From Chromatiales bacterium (GTDB lineage: Bacteria > Pseudomonadota > Gammaproteobacteria > Xanthomonadales > SZUA-36): a stretch of 34,726 nt of DNA. Shown here one piece after another: positions 1 through 8,706 of the stretch (positions within the stretch are counted from its first letter, which is position 1; each line of letters begins with the position of its first letter). Where the stretch lies: positions 1 through 34,726 of the forward strand of contig JAHEFT010000018.1 in the NCBI GenBank assembly GCA_024640025.1, given 5' to 3'. The notes under the pieces are model-generated. The model was given only the letters and a program-made list of their open reading frames with translations. It had not been told where the DNA came from and did not search any database. A program made the translations under genes and the position numbers.

Positions 1-896
1 CCGTTTTTGGCTTCGAAATTCGACAGCATGTCCATGTTCGCGGCTTTGCAGGCCGTGACCACCATGGCCTGCAGATCGGACGGCAGCGCCGCAAAGGCCT
101 CGGCGTTGATCAGGCATTCCAACGCAGTGCCGGGCTCGTGCCAGCCGGGGTAATAGTAATACCTGGCTGCACGGAACAGGCCGAAGGCCAGGTCGTTCAT
201 GGGACCCACCCACTCGGTGGCGTCGATCGTTCCGTTTTGCAACGCGGTGAACAGTTCCGCACCGGCAATATTGACGGGAGTGCCGCCGATTCGTTTGAGG
301 ACTTCACCGCCGAAACCGGGTATGCGCATTTTCAACCCCTTGAGGTCGTCAACGCTGTTGATTTCCTTGTTGAACCAGCCACCCATTTGAGTGCCCGAAT
401 TGCCGATGGGGTAAGGAATGACCCCAGACGGGGCGTAGGCCTCGTGATAGAGCTCCAGTCCACCACCATAGTAAAACCAGCCATTGAGTTCGCTCGCCGT
501 CATTCCAAAAGGCACACCTGAAAAAAACGGCGAGGCTTTAATTTTGCCTTTCCAGTAATAGGCGCCGCCATGCCCCAATTCGGCCGTGCCCCGTTCAACG
601 GCGTCGAACACTTCAAAAGGGGGTACCAGCTCGTTGCCGCCATAGACCTTGATGGTCAGCCTCCCGCCGCTCATCTCACCGATGATTTTTGCCAGGTAAT
701 TGGCGCCGGTGCCCAGGCCCGGAAAATCCCTCGGCCAGGTAGTCACCATTTTCCACTCGAAAGTTTCTGAAGACCCGGCCGCACCGTTGTCTTCGCAGTT
801 TGCCGTGTCGGCCGGCTTACCGCATGCCGTCAGGAGACCGGCCGTTCCGGCTAGCCCTGCAATACCCGCAGTTTTGACGAATTTTCGTCTGTCCAT
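1..896 (-). CDS. TRAP transporter solute-binding protein, TakP-like, Tat lipoprotein (C-terminus off window)
   Basis: Extracytoplasmic solute receptor of a tripartite ATP-independent periplasmic transporter, of the type that binds alpha-keto acids or similar carboxylates. The N-terminus has a twin-arginine motif ([10 protein letters not shown]) and a lipobox-like LTAC, so it is probably exported folded by Tat and lipid-anchored. The DctP/TakP core is clear: [18 protein letters not shown] and DATEWVGP blocks, which in TakP carry the ligand-contacting Gln, Arg and Trp/Glu region, followed by YYYYPGW. The 298 visible codons run to the window edge without a stop, so the C-terminus is missing. The start lies inside the end of ttcA (46-base overlap), with GGAG about 10 bases upstream. 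The DctQ/DctM membrane partners are not visible and may lie beyond the left edge. The substrate class is inferred from resemblance only. Confidence 0.9.
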   Translation of the reverse strand, partial: MDRRKFVKTAGIAGLAGTAGLLTACGKPADTANCEDNGAAGSSETFEWKMVTTWPRDFPGLGTGANYLAKIIGEMSGGRLTIKVYGGNELVPPFEVFDAVERGTAELGHGGAYYWKGKIKASPFFSGVPFGMTASELNGWFYYGGGLELYHEAYAPSGVIPYPIGNSGTQMGGWFNKEINSVDDLKGLKMRIPGFGGEVLKRIGGTPVNIAGAELFTALQNGTIDATEWVGPMNDLAFGLFRAARYYYYPGWHEPGTALECLINAEAFAALPSDLQAMVVTACKAANMDMLSNFEAKN

Positions 897-1690
897 GGGT
901 TTTCTGCTCCAAGGTTGATGAAGTCGAACAGCTCGCGATCGGCCAGCTGTGATGGAGAAACGTTTGCAATCGCGCGGAAAATATTCTCGATCCGGCCAGG
1001 ATGTTTCTTTTTCCAGAGCTTGAGCATTTCCTTGATCGCCTGGCGCTGGAGATTGGGCTGCGACCCGCACAGGTCGCATGGGATGATCGGGAACGACCGG
1101 CTGTCGGCGTAACGCATGATGTCCTGTTCGCTGCAATAGGCCAGAGGCCGAATCACTATGTGTTCGCCATCATCGGTCAGTAGCTTGGGCGGCATAGCCT
1201 TGATCCGTCCGCCGTAAAACAGGTTAAGAAACAGCGTTTCGATGATGTCGTCACGGTGGTGGCCGAGCGCGATCCGGGTAATCCCGTTCTCGCCTGCGAA
1301 CCGGTACAGCGCCCCCCGCCGCAAGCGCGAACACAGGCTGCAGGTTGTTCTGCCTTCCGGGATGACGCGTTTCACGACCCGGTAGGTGTCCTGTTCGATG
1401 ACATGAAACGGGACGCCGATCTGTTTCGCGTATTCGGGCAGGACGTGTTCCGGGAAACCGGGTTGTTTCTGGTCGAGATTGACAGCGATCAGCTCGAAAT
1501 GCACCGGTGCGCGCTTTTGCAGCGCCATGAGGACATCCAGCATGGTGAACGAATCCTTGCCGCCGGAAAGACAAACCATCACGCGGTCGCCCTCACCGAT
1601 CATGTTGAAGTCGGTGATGGCCTGCGCGGTGTTCCGCTGCAGGCGTTTGGCCAGCTTATTGTCGGAATATCGTTGTTTTGCAGTAATCAT
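851..1690 (-). CDS. ttcA: tRNA 2-thiocytidine(32) synthetase TtcA
   Basis: ATP- and iron-sulfur-dependent enzyme that thiolates cytidine 32 in the anticodon loop of a subset of tRNAs, acting in the cytoplasm. The 279 residues show the PP-loop SGGKDS at 42-47 that adenylates the base, the paired cysteines C117/C120 ([12 protein letters not shown]), and a second CDLCG pair at C205/C208; cysteines at these places hold the iron-sulfur cluster in TtcA. The length is slightly shorter than the E. coli protein, at the C-terminus. It begins with [10 protein letters not shown] and is divergent from the small DUF465 gene, with 38 bases between the starts. The 3' end overlaps the TRAP receptor gene, so the two are probably cotranscribed although their functions are unrelated. 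Confidence 0.96.
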   Translation of the reverse strand: MITAKQRYSDNKLAKRLQRNTAQAITDFNMIGEGDRVMVCLSGGKDSFTMLDVLMALQKRAPVHFELIAVNLDQKQPGFPEHVLPEYAKQIGVPFHVIEQDTYRVVKRVIPEGRTTCSLCSRLRRGALYRFAGENGITRIALGHHRDDIIETLFLNLFYGGRIKAMPPKLLTDDGEHIVIRPLAYCSEQDIMRYADSRSFPIIPCDLCGSQPNLQRQAIKEMLKLWKKKHPGRIENIFRAIANVSPSQLADRELFDFINLGAENPWTDENSSKLRVLQG

Positions 1691-1728
1691 CCGCGCATTC
1701 TACGTCAAATCTGTACTATCCTTGTATC

Positions 1729-1941
1729 GTGAACAATAACAGTATGGATCCGGGCGAGATCGTCCACCTGATCGCCGAACTCAAGGAAGAACATCGTGAT
1801 CTGGATGCGGCTATCCTGCGTCTGTCGGAAGATCCCGGTGTGGATCAATTGAGCCTGCGACGCCTCAAAAAGCGCAAGTTAAAACTGAAAGACTGGATCG
1901 CTTATCTCGAATCCCAGCTCATTCCGGATCTGGATGCCTGA
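1729..1941 (+). CDS. DUF465 / YdcH-family small protein
   Basis: Small 70-residue charged helical protein of the DUF465 (YdcH) family, whose biochemical role is not established. The family signature is plain: LKEEHRDLDAAILRL, then QLSLRRLKKRKLKLKDWI and a short amphipathic tail, which should form a helical hairpin or coiled coil. The start is uncertain: GTG at 1729 (MNNNSMD) or ATG at 1744 (MDPGE), neither with a good ribosome binding site. A TACTAT hexamer at 1713-1718 could be a -10 element, which would make the message nearly leaderless. The 3' end overlaps the convergent plsB end by 23 bases. Confidence 0.85.
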   Translation: MNNNSMDPGEIVHLIAELKEEHRDLDAAILRLSEDPGVDQLSLRRLKKRKLKLKDWIAYLESQLIPDLDA

Positions 1942-4429
1942 GCACCTGGGGGGCGACCCGCAGGATACCGTGCCGGATTTCCTTGCTCAGAATGAACTTG
2001 GCGTCGTTACTGATCTGCCGCAGCATTTCGTTGAATTCCAGTTTCTCATCGGCATTGGTCGTCAGCACACCTTCATCCCGAAGCAAAACAATGAATTGCC
2101 TGAACAGGTTCCGGTCGGAAAATTCGGGCGCCGCGAATTCATTGAGCTGGGATATTCGTTGCGCCGTCAGGTAGCAGAGGCGTTCCAGATCGCCACGGGT
2201 CAGCGTGCCTGAACCGTTTTTGGCCAGGATGGCAACAGTAATGAAATAGCGCTCGAACGTTTGCAACAGCGAGTGCCCCATGACCCGCAGCTGAAGTTCC
2301 TTCTGACCGCCGCCTTTCGGGCAACGCAGCACATTGCCTTCCGCATTTTTCGACAGCAGGCGATTTTCGACCAACCAGGAAACGTGGTCATCCACTGCTT
2401 TTTTGAAGCCATCTTCATCCCAGGGCAGAAAAAGTTCAGCCTTCAGGAAGGGATAAAGCGACAGGGTGATGCGGTGCAGTTGCTCCACCCCGATACTGTT
2501 CCGGTTCAAAAAACAACTCGCGATTAACGAGGGCACAGCCAACAGGTGAGAAACATTGTTACGGAAATAAGTGAGCAGAATGGACTGGGCAGGAGCAACG
2601 GCGATGATATCGCCAAGCGGATGCTCCCGGTTCTCGACAACGCCGAGTTCGATGCCGTAGCCGATGATTTCTTCAGCTGACTTTTCGGTAAAGGTGATAC
2701 GGTCGGAGTAATGACAATGGTTGAGAAGGCCAAGGTACAGTTCCAGTTGCTTCAGCAGGTCATCCCGGCTCATGGCCAGCTTACGGGTAGTCAACAGGAT
2801 CACAGCCAGCAGGTTGATGGCGTTCACGTGGGTCGCTTCGTTGATACCGGACATGATTTCTTGTCCCAGCTGGTCGACCAGTGATCCAAGCCATGCCGGC
2901 TTTTCGTCGGATTCCGCGGCCTCTTCACGCCACAGCGGAGCGTGCTGATCCAGCATTTCATCCAGAAAGATTGGCTCTGCAAAGCTCACATGCACCTTGC
3001 CGTAGCGTTGTTTGAGTATGCCGAAAACCTTGAATAAATCTCCGAGCGATTCCGATTTTTTCTTCTGTCCCGATAATTCCGCCAGGTAGCTGTTGCCTTC
3101 AACCAGCCGCTCGTAACCCACGTAAATGGGTTGGAACATGATCGGCCTGACCGGTGTGCGGAGGTAACTGCGAACCGTCATTGAAAGCATGCCGCCCTTG
3201 GGCTGCAGCAGGCGGCCGGTTCGGCTTCGCGTACCTTCGATGAAATATTCGATCGAGGTTCCATTTGAGAGAATTCGGGCGAGATACTCGTGGAAAACTG
3301 CCGAGTAGAGCTTTTGCGACCGAAAGCTGCGCCTGAGGAAAAAGGCGCCGCCCTTGCGAATGAAGCGTCCGACAAGCGGCAGGTTCAGGTTGACACCCGC
3401 TGCGATGTGCGGCGGCACCAGCCCGTTGAAGTAGACGAAATAGGAGACCAGCAGGTAGTCGATATGGCTGCGGTGGCAGGGCACATATATGATTTCGTAA
3501 TTCGGAGCCAGTTCCTGGAACTTGCGGAAGTGCTGCAATTCGACGCCGTCGTAAATCCTCGTCCAGAACCACTTGAGGGCAAAATAGGCTACCCGCACGA
3601 AGGCGTAGGAATAATTGGCAGCGATTTCAAACGCGTCTTTCCGTGCCTGCTTCCAAGCCTTGTACTCACTGGTCTTGCTTTTGCGTGCCTGCTCTTCGAT
3701 GGCTGCCCTGACTGGAGGACTGCGCAGGACAGCATCAACCACGGTTCGCCGGTGGGACAGGTCAGGTCCGATCGCCGCGCTGCGCACCCTCTGGAAATGT
3801 ACCCTGAGAATCCTGGAGACCTTGCGCAGGCTGCGGGGAGCACCCAGTCCTTCGTCAGCCAGGGCCTGCAATGAAATGGGGCTGCTGAACTGCACCATGG
3901 TATGCCGGCCATTAACCAGGGAATTGAGAAAACGCCAGATGCGCCCGCCAAGATCCCAGGATTCGGTGAAGAAAATCTTTGCCAGTCCGGTTTCCTTGTC
4001 AGGCGCACGGCCGATCAACACGGTTACCGGAACCAGGTTGATGTCATCGGCCTTTCCGTCGCACACGTTTTCGACCAGCTGTTTGAGGGTCTCGGAATGG
4101 CTGCGCACTTCGGTACGGCGAATGAACAGGCCCTTCTTGCGTCGCAATGCCAGGTAGGAACGCGGAACCTGCACACCCTTGGCCTGCAGGGGCCAGAGGG
4201 GCCGGGGCAGCCCCATTTCCTGGCAGGAACGGTCGAGGATCAACAGCGAGGAGAGGGCATAGGAGTCGATGATGTAGCAGACCGGTTTTTCGAGATCGAG
4301 CTGCAGATCGTCAAAAGGCTGCGGTAAGGTTCGCGCCTTGACCCAAATGTGCAAAATGGCCCGCAACAGCAGAAACCACTGCAGCCTCAGCTTGGCGAAA
4401 AAACCGATTTCGGGATTGATCGTGTTCAT
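1919..4429 (-). CDS. plsB: glycerol-3-phosphate 1-O-acyltransferase PlsB
   Basis: Inner-membrane enzyme that acylates sn-glycerol-3-phosphate at position 1, the first committed step of phospholipid synthesis in gammaproteobacteria, using acyl-ACP or acyl-CoA. About 836 residues, near the 807 of E. coli PlsB. The acyltransferase HX4D motif is seen as CHRSHID (His about 319), followed by the GGAFFLRRSF block, FIEGTRSRTGR with the EGTR substrate-binding motif, and the later KPAW, INLLA and FLNRN stretches typical of the family. I place the start at the ATG at 4429 (MNTINPEIGF); an in-frame GTG at 4450 adds seven residues but has no ribosome binding site. A leader with an intrinsic terminator sits about 60 bases upstream, suggesting either an attenuator or an independent small RNA. 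Confidence 0.96.
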   Translation of the reverse strand: MNTINPEIGFFAKLRLQWFLLLRAILHIWVKARTLPQPFDDLQLDLEKPVCYIIDSYALSSLLILDRSCQEMGLPRPLWPLQAKGVQVPRSYLALRRKKGLFIRRTEVRSHSETLKQLVENVCDGKADDINLVPVTVLIGRAPDKETGLAKIFFTESWDLGGRIWRFLNSLVNGRHTMVQFSSPISLQALADEGLGAPRSLRKVSRILRVHFQRVRSAAIGPDLSHRRTVVDAVLRSPPVRAAIEEQARKSKTSEYKAWKQARKDAFEIAANYSYAFVRVAYFALKWFWTRIYDGVELQHFRKFQELAPNYEIIYVPCHRSHIDYLLVSYFVYFNGLVPPHIAAGVNLNLPLVGRFIRKGGAFFLRRSFRSQKLYSAVFHEYLARILSNGTSIEYFIEGTRSRTGRLLQPKGGMLSMTVRSYLRTPVRPIMFQPIYVGYERLVEGNSYLAELSGQKKKSESLGDLFKVFGILKQRYGKVHVSFAEPIFLDEMLDQHAPLWREEAAESDEKPAWLGSLVDQLGQEIMSGINEATHVNAINLLAVILLTTRKLAMSRDDLLKQLELYLGLLNHCHYSDRITFTEKSAEEIIGYGIELGVVENREHPLGDIIAVAPAQSILLTYFRNNVSHLLAVPSLIASCFLNRNSIGVEQLHRITLSLYPFLKAELFLPWDEDGFKKAVDDHVSWLVENRLLSKNAEGNVLRCPKGGGQKELQLRVMGHSLLQTFERYFITVAILAKNGSGTLTRGDLERLCYLTAQRISQLNEFAAPEFSDRNLFRQFIVLLRDEGVLTTNADEKLEFNEMLRQISNDAKFILSKEIRHGILRVAPQVLRHPDPE

Positions 4430-4489
4430 CCGGGAAGGTCCATTAAACACTTGTTGGGGGTTAGACGGACTATTCTAATTGAAACGCAC

Positions 4490-4524
4490 AAAAAAAATCC
4501 GGGCTGGTAGTGTACCCGCCCGGA
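4490..4524 (-). terminator. strong intrinsic terminator between pyrF and plsB
   Basis: On the minus strand a perfect 7-bp GC-rich stem (TCCGGGC pairing with GCCCGGA), extended inward by a further GGT/ACC pairing after one mismatch, is followed directly by eight U (plus-strand A run at 4490-4497). A second hairpin (TCCGGC-TCT-GCCGGA, plus 4527-4541) lies immediately upstream in the transcript. The arrangement is directional: the plus strand has no U run after the stem. Confidence 0.85.
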
Positions 4525-4599
4525 AATCCGGCAGAGCCGGAGAGGATCGTAAATTCGCTTAGCTGATATTTGCTATGCAGGTCACCAGTCTTGTTTTCA
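4490..4599 (-). ncRNA. candidate structured leader or small RNA upstream of plsB
   Basis: A perfect -10 hexamer TATAAT on the minus strand (4606-4611) is followed by about 110 bases with no ORF, ending in two adjacent hairpins and a run of eight U. The only weak point is the poor -35 (GCATTA or TGCATT at 17-18 bases). The distal part holds four related arms, TCCGGC, GCCGGA, TCCGGGC and GCCCGGA, in an order that allows arm 1:2 plus terminator 3:4, or the alternatives 2:3 and 1:4. That is the geometry of a transcription attenuator. It could instead be a free small RNA, or simply the 3' end of the pyrF transcript. No known riboswitch class was recognised. Confidence 0.4.
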
Positions 4600-4605
4600 T
4601 TCATT

Positions 4606-4611
4606 ATTATA
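4606..4611 (-). promoter_or_regulatory. candidate -10 element (TATAAT) for the plsB leader
   Basis: A perfect sigma-70 -10 hexamer on the minus strand in an AT-rich local context. It would start transcription near 4599, giving a leader of about 110 bases before the terminator. The -35 region at 17-18 bases is poor, so the call rests on the -10 and on its position. Confidence 0.4.
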
Positions 4612-4692
4612 AGGTTACGGGCGTATCGTAATGCAGAAGATTAGCTTTTGCAAGCACTTATTCGTGGGGGCGAATACAGCCGTGGATGGTCA

Positions 4693-4863
4693 GTGGGAGC
4701 CGGCATTGCCGGCAATCAAACTCCTTGCCGGACTGGCGAAGGCACTTTGAACCCGGTGTGGAACCGGCTACCTGCTGTCAGGACACGCTGGAACACATCC
4801 CTGTCCGCTCGTAACACGCTCCCGGCGTGATATGGTCCTGCCAGCAGGTAGCCGGCCCCACAC
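4693..4863 (+). repeat. REP-headed dispersed repeat, copy 1 (right end degenerate)
   Basis: Starts with the REP-like head GTGGGAGCCGGCATTGCCGG (4693-4712) and runs collinearly with the copy at 34486: the conserved core (GAACCCGGTGTGGAACC at 4750-4766, TGTCAGGACACG shortly after) begins exactly 47 bases from the head in both copies. From 4740 to 4785, 40 of 46 positions match. Here the core also forms an imperfect inverted repeat of about 30 bases with 4834-4863 (about 26 of 30 paired). No right-hand REP terminus is visible before the pyrF stop at 4878, so this copy looks truncated or decayed. The short ORFs inside have no coding character. Confidence 0.75.
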
Positions 4864-4877
4864 CTTTACCTGGGTGG

Positions 4878-5630
4878 TCAAACCAGACCCTGGGGAAGGA
4901 CTGCGGCGATTTGTTGCTGAATGGTTTCGGCGGCGGCGCGCGGGTCGGCAGCGTCCCGGATCGGCCGGCCGACGACCAGGTAGTCGGCGCCGTTTGCAAT
5001 CGCGCTGCCGGGTGTTGCTATGCGCTGTTGATCATCCTCAGCGGGTACTTCATCGTTGAAGACCGGACGGATGCCCGGGCACACGGTTATCAGCGCATGG
5101 TCGACCGATTCACGCAGTGCGGCTACTTCGAGGCCGGATGACACGACGCCGTCACAACCCAGTTCCAGCGCACGGCGTGCCCGCGACAGGACCAGTGTCC
5201 GTGCATCGCATTGAAACCCCAGATCATTCAGGTCGCCCTGGTCCAGACTGGTCAGCGCAGTTACCGCAAGGATTTTCATGTCGCCCTTGGCCTCCGCTGC
5301 GGCCTTTAGCATGCCGTCATTGCCGTGGACCGTGCAAAAATCGACCCGGTGCCGCGCAAGCTGACGCACTGCTGAAGCAACGGTAGCCGGTATGTCGAAG
5401 AGCTTGAGGTCAGCGAAGATCTTCTTGCCTGTTCCGCGGAGTTCCTCTGCCAGGTCGAAGTAATGCCCGGACAGAAAAAACTCCAGCCCCAGCTTATAGA
5501 ACACGACCGAGTCACCGAGCGTTTCTACCAGGTGCCGGGCGCGTTCGGCATCGGCAACATCGAGGGCGAAGATCAGGCGCTCACGTGCCGGGATGTCGGT
5601 CTTGATGGGTGATTCAGTCGGCTTGCTCAT
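4878..5630 (-). CDS. pyrF: orotidine 5'-phosphate decarboxylase PyrF
   Basis: Cytoplasmic enzyme for the last step of de novo UMP synthesis, OMP to UMP plus CO2. 250 residues, a normal length for the class I family. The catalytic DxKxxD motif is present as FADLKLFDIPAT (D74, K76, D79), with FALDV near the N-terminus (the first Asp of the barrel), VTALTS, TVCPGIRP (phosphate loop) and a C-terminal VVGRPIRDA. The start is the internal ATG at 5630 (MSKPTESP); the frame is open upstream only because it lies antisense-shifted through the hydrolase gene. It overlaps that gene by 17 bases and is the third gene of uvrD-hydrolase-pyrF. Downstream lies a gene-free stretch with a repeat and a terminator. 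Confidence 0.96.
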   Translation of the reverse strand: MSKPTESPIKTDIPARERLIFALDVADAERARHLVETLGDSVVFYKLGLEFFLSGHYFDLAEELRGTGKKIFADLKLFDIPATVASAVRQLARHRVDFCTVHGNDGMLKAAAEAKGDMKILAVTALTSLDQGDLNDLGFQCDARTLVLSRARRALELGCDGVVSSGLEVAALRESVDHALITVCPGIRPVFNDEVPAEDDQQRIATPGSAIANGADYLVVGRPIRDAADPRAAAETIQQQIAAVLPQGLV

Positions 5631-6516
5631 GGTGATCTCTGTTCTGTGTTGTCTGATTGGGCTGGTCATTTTCCAGGATGAACTCCCGGATAGTTTCCGC
5701 GATCCGGCCGGGATCGTCCATGTGGAAATGGTGATGACCCTCCAGGGATACATGCTTTCCGTGGGCCAAGGCCCGCCTCCGGGCTTCATGCTTGGCGCGG
5801 GAGGACCATGGGGATTCTTCTGTTGCGGTGAAAGTCAGGACCGGGGCCTTGATGTGTTGCATCAGGTCCATGGCCTGCTCATCGGTCATGACCAGGGAGG
5901 AAACCCAGTTGAGGGCCGGATCGCTGCGCCATTCGAAATGATTTTCAACCTGCCGTGCCGCGCGCTCGCAGATTAAACGGGCTGCCGATTCGGACAGGCC
6001 GGTTACGCCGCGCCGGGCCTTGACCATTTGATCAATCGACTCGAACCCGCGGATCTTGCTGCTACCGCGCCGGTTTTTTACCAGGCTGCGCCGCAACCGG
6101 TCCGCGGTGCCTTCGGCCGTCACCGAAATCGGGCCCAAGGAATCCAGTAAAACAAGGCTGCGAACCCGCTCCGGTGCGCCTGCCCCATAGACGGCTGAAA
6201 TTGCAGCGCCAAGCGAATGACCAACCAGGTGGCAATCATCCCAGCCCAGCGCGTCCAGCGCCGCGTCGACGTTAAACAGGTAATCAATGAAATGATAACG
6301 AGTGGTTGAATGTCTGTGTTCGGAATATCCATGTCCCGGCAGATCCAGCGCCACCAGGTCAAGTTGCCTCAGCAGTGGGGCGAGCGGAACAAATGACGCC
6401 GCGTTGTCCAGCCAACCGTGCAGGCACAGTACCCGCGGCGCACCCTCTACCCGCCAGCCCAGACCTGCCAGGCGGCCTTGCCGGGTATTCAGCAAGAGTT
6501 CCTGCGGGTTGTTCAT
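5614..6516 (-). CDS. alpha/beta hydrolase
   Basis: Serine hydrolase of the alpha/beta fold, 300 residues, cytoplasmic (no signal peptide). The order of motifs is typical: LCLHGWLDNAASF with the HGW oxyanion element, DLPGHGYS, the nucleophile elbow LVGHSLGAA (Ser of GHSLG), an acidic position in the LLDSLGP strand or later, and a C-terminal His in EGHHHFHMDDP followed by the helix that ends in IREFI. It resembles the SERHL/MEST-like branch of general esterases; the substrate cannot be read from sequence. It starts 12 bases after uvrD ends and overlaps pyrF, so it is the middle gene of one transcript. Confidence 0.88.
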   Translation of the reverse strand: MNNPQELLLNTRQGRLAGLGWRVEGAPRVLCLHGWLDNAASFVPLAPLLRQLDLVALDLPGHGYSEHRHSTTRYHFIDYLFNVDAALDALGWDDCHLVGHSLGAAISAVYGAGAPERVRSLVLLDSLGPISVTAEGTADRLRRSLVKNRRGSSKIRGFESIDQMVKARRGVTGLSESAARLICERAARQVENHFEWRSDPALNWVSSLVMTDEQAMDLMQHIKAPVLTFTATEESPWSSRAKHEARRRALAHGKHVSLEGHHHFHMDDPGRIAETIREFILENDQPNQTTQNRDHHEQAD

Positions 6517-6528
6517 GGTAAGGTCCTT

Positions 6529-8706
6529 CTAGTTTGCCTTGAGGTTGGCATAAGCCAGCACCAGCCACTTGGCGCCGGCGTCGTGGAAATTAACATGAAC
6601 CCGGGTGTGTTCTCCGGACCCCTCGAACGCCATTACTGTCCCTTCACCGAACTTTTTGTGCAGCACAGCCTGCCCCAGCCTGAAAGGCCAGTCCTGTTGC
6701 GTCAATCCGGCAGACCGGGTCGGCCTGGCCGGTACCCAGGGCTGGCGGCTGGCGGTTCTTGGCCGGATTTCTTCCAGGAATTCCGAAGGCATTTCATCGA
6801 TGAATCGTGAAGGCCTGCAGAAATTTTCGGAGCCGAACATGCGCCGGGTCTCGGCATAGCACAGGTAAAGTTGCTCGCGGGCGCGTGTCATGCCCACGTA
6901 GCAAAGGCGGCGTTCTTCCTCCAGGCGCCCGCCCGAATCCTCCACCGAACGCTGGTGGGGAAAAAGCCCGTCTTCCATTCCAACCAGGAACACCAAGGGA
7001 AACTCCAGGCCCTTGGCGGAATGGAGGGTCATCAGCTGAACGCAGTCGTCCCATTTTTCCCCCTGGGTTTCTCCGGCCTCGAGCGCTGCATGGCTGAGAA
7101 AGGATTGGAGTTCAGTCATCCCGGCATCTGCGTCCTCCTGCGGAATGATAAAGGCGTCGGCGGCATTGACCAGTTCGCGCAGGTTCTCGAAACGGGTTTC
7201 CATCCGCTCCTGCGGCTCCTTTTCATAATGCGATGCCAGCTTGCTGTCATCGATCACGCCTTGCATCTGGTTGCCCAGTGTCCAGTCCTTCATTCGCTCC
7301 CGCATGCCCTCGATTAGCCGGATAAACGCGGTAACGGCGGTCCCGGCGCGGGCGGCTAATGTACCCTGGGAGACACATTCATTGGCAGTCTGCCACAGAG
7401 TGAGGCCACTCTCACGTGCCTGCAGGCGAAGCATGGACACGGTCTTCTCTCCAATAGCGCGGGTCGGCTTGTTGATGACACGCTCGAGAGCGGCGTCGTC
7501 ATTCGGGTTGTGAACCAGGCGCAGGTAAGCCAGCGCATCTTTCACTTCGGTGCGCTCGAAAAACCTCTGGCCGCCATAGACCCGGTATGGAATATTTGCG
7601 CGCAAAAGATACTCTTCGAAAAGCCGTGATTGCGCGGTCGTTCGGTACAGAATGGCTCCGTGGTCGGCTCGTCGGCCGCTGTCCAGCCATTGCTGAACCT
7701 GGTCTACCACGAAGCGTGCTTCGTCCTGTTCGTTGAACGCGGTATAAAGTTGAATCAGTTTCCCGCTTTCGCCTGCAGTCCATAGATTTTTACCCATGCG
7801 CGACTGGTTGTGCGCGATCAGGCCGTTCGCCGCATCGAGAATATTTCCGGTGGACCGGTAGTTCTGCTCGAGACGCACGGTAGTTACGTCCGGAAAGTCC
7901 TTGACGAATAGCCGGACATTTTCCACTTTTGCGCCGCGCCATCCGTAGATCGACTGGTCATCGTCACCCACCACGAAAACTCGTCCCGTATTGCCTGCCA
8001 GCATTCGGATCCAGGCGTACTGAATCGAGTTGGTGTCCTGGAATTCATCCACCAGCACGTGCTGGAGACGTTTTCGGTAGTGATCGAGGAGAGCGGGATT
8101 CTCCAGCCACAATTCATGTGCCCGCAACAGCAATTCCGCAAAATCCACCAGTCCGCCCCGGCTGCAATAATCCTGGTAACGCTGGTAGATATGCACCCAG
8201 GTCGAGGTCACGGGATGATCGAGGTGCTCAATGTGGCCAGGGCGCTCGCCTTCGTCCTTGCGGGCGTTAATGAACCACTGGGCCTGGCGTGCCGGCCAGT
8301 GAGCTTCGTCCATGCCCTCGTCGCGGATAATGCGCCGTAGCAGGCGCTGCTGATCTTCAGAATCCAGTATCTGGAACTCTTCGGGCAGCCCGGCTTCCTT
8401 CCAATGCATTCTGAGCAGGCGGTGGGCGATGCCGTGAAACGTGCCAATCCACAGCGGGCGGGTTGATACGCGCAGCAGATTTCCCGCACGTTCGCGCATT
8501 TCTCCGGCAGCTTTGTTGGTGAAGGTAACGGCCAGCACGCCCAACGGCGAGACGTGGTCGACCTGGATCAGCCAGGCCAGGCGGTGGATCAGGACACGGG
8601 TTTTTCCGCTTCCGGCGCCAGCCAGGACCAGCACGTGGCCGTCTTTGGCCGTGACAGCATCCCGCTGCGCTTCGTTTAGCTCATCCAGCAGGTGCGAAAC
8701 ATCCAT
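6529..8706 (-). CDS. uvrD: DNA helicase II UvrD
   Basis: Superfamily 1A 3'-5' DNA helicase used in nucleotide excision and mismatch repair. All motifs are visible in 725 residues: Walker A LAGAGSGKTRVL (30-36), TFTNKAA (Ia), VDEFQDTN (II), VVGDDDQSIYGWRGA (III), LEQNYRS (IV), LMTLHSAKGLEFPLVFLVG (V) and RRLCYVGMTRAR (VI). The C-terminus carries the small tudor-like module (GQAVLHKKFGEGTV) that binds RNA polymerase in UvrD/PcrA. The length matches E. coli UvrD (720). It is the first gene of the uvrD-hydrolase-pyrF unit and is separated from purD by a structured spacer of about 150 bases. Confidence 0.97.
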   Translation of the reverse strand: MDVSHLLDELNEAQRDAVTAKDGHVLVLAGAGSGKTRVLIHRLAWLIQVDHVSPLGVLAVTFTNKAAGEMRERAGNLLRVSTRPLWIGTFHGIAHRLLRMHWKEAGLPEEFQILDSEDQQRLLRRIIRDEGMDEAHWPARQAQWFINARKDEGERPGHIEHLDHPVTSTWVHIYQRYQDYCSRGGLVDFAELLLRAHELWLENPALLDHYRKRLQHVLVDEFQDTNSIQYAWIRMLAGNTGRVFVVGDDDQSIYGWRGAKVENVRLFVKDFPDVTTVRLEQNYRSTGNILDAANGLIAHNQSRMGKNLWTAGESGKLIQLYTAFNEQDEARFVVDQVQQWLDSGRRADHGAILYRTTAQSRLFEEYLLRANIPYRVYGGQRFFERTEVKDALAYLRLVHNPNDDAALERVINKPTRAIGEKTVSMLRLQARESGLTLWQTANECVSQGTLAARAGTAVTAFIRLIEGMRERMKDWTLGNQMQGVIDDSKLASHYEKEPQERMETRFENLRELVNAADAFIIPQEDADAGMTELQSFLSHAALEAGETQGEKWDDCVQLMTLHSAKGLEFPLVFLVGMEDGLFPHQRSVEDSGGRLEEERRLCYVGMTRAREQLYLCYAETRRMFGSENFCRPSRFIDEMPSEFLEEIRPRTASRQPWVPARPTRSAGLTQQDWPFRLGQAVLHKKFGEGTVMAFEGSGEHTRVHVNFHDAGAKWLVLAYANLKAN

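Noticed and set aside
4498-4541. Possible known riboswitch upstream of plsB
   Set aside because: No core motif of a described riboswitch class was recognised; reported only as an attenuator-like leader or small RNA.
4648-4830. Short open frame in the gene-free stretch before plsB
   Set aside because: It lies wholly inside the REP-headed repeat; the matching region at the other copy is not open in the same way, so it is not a gene.
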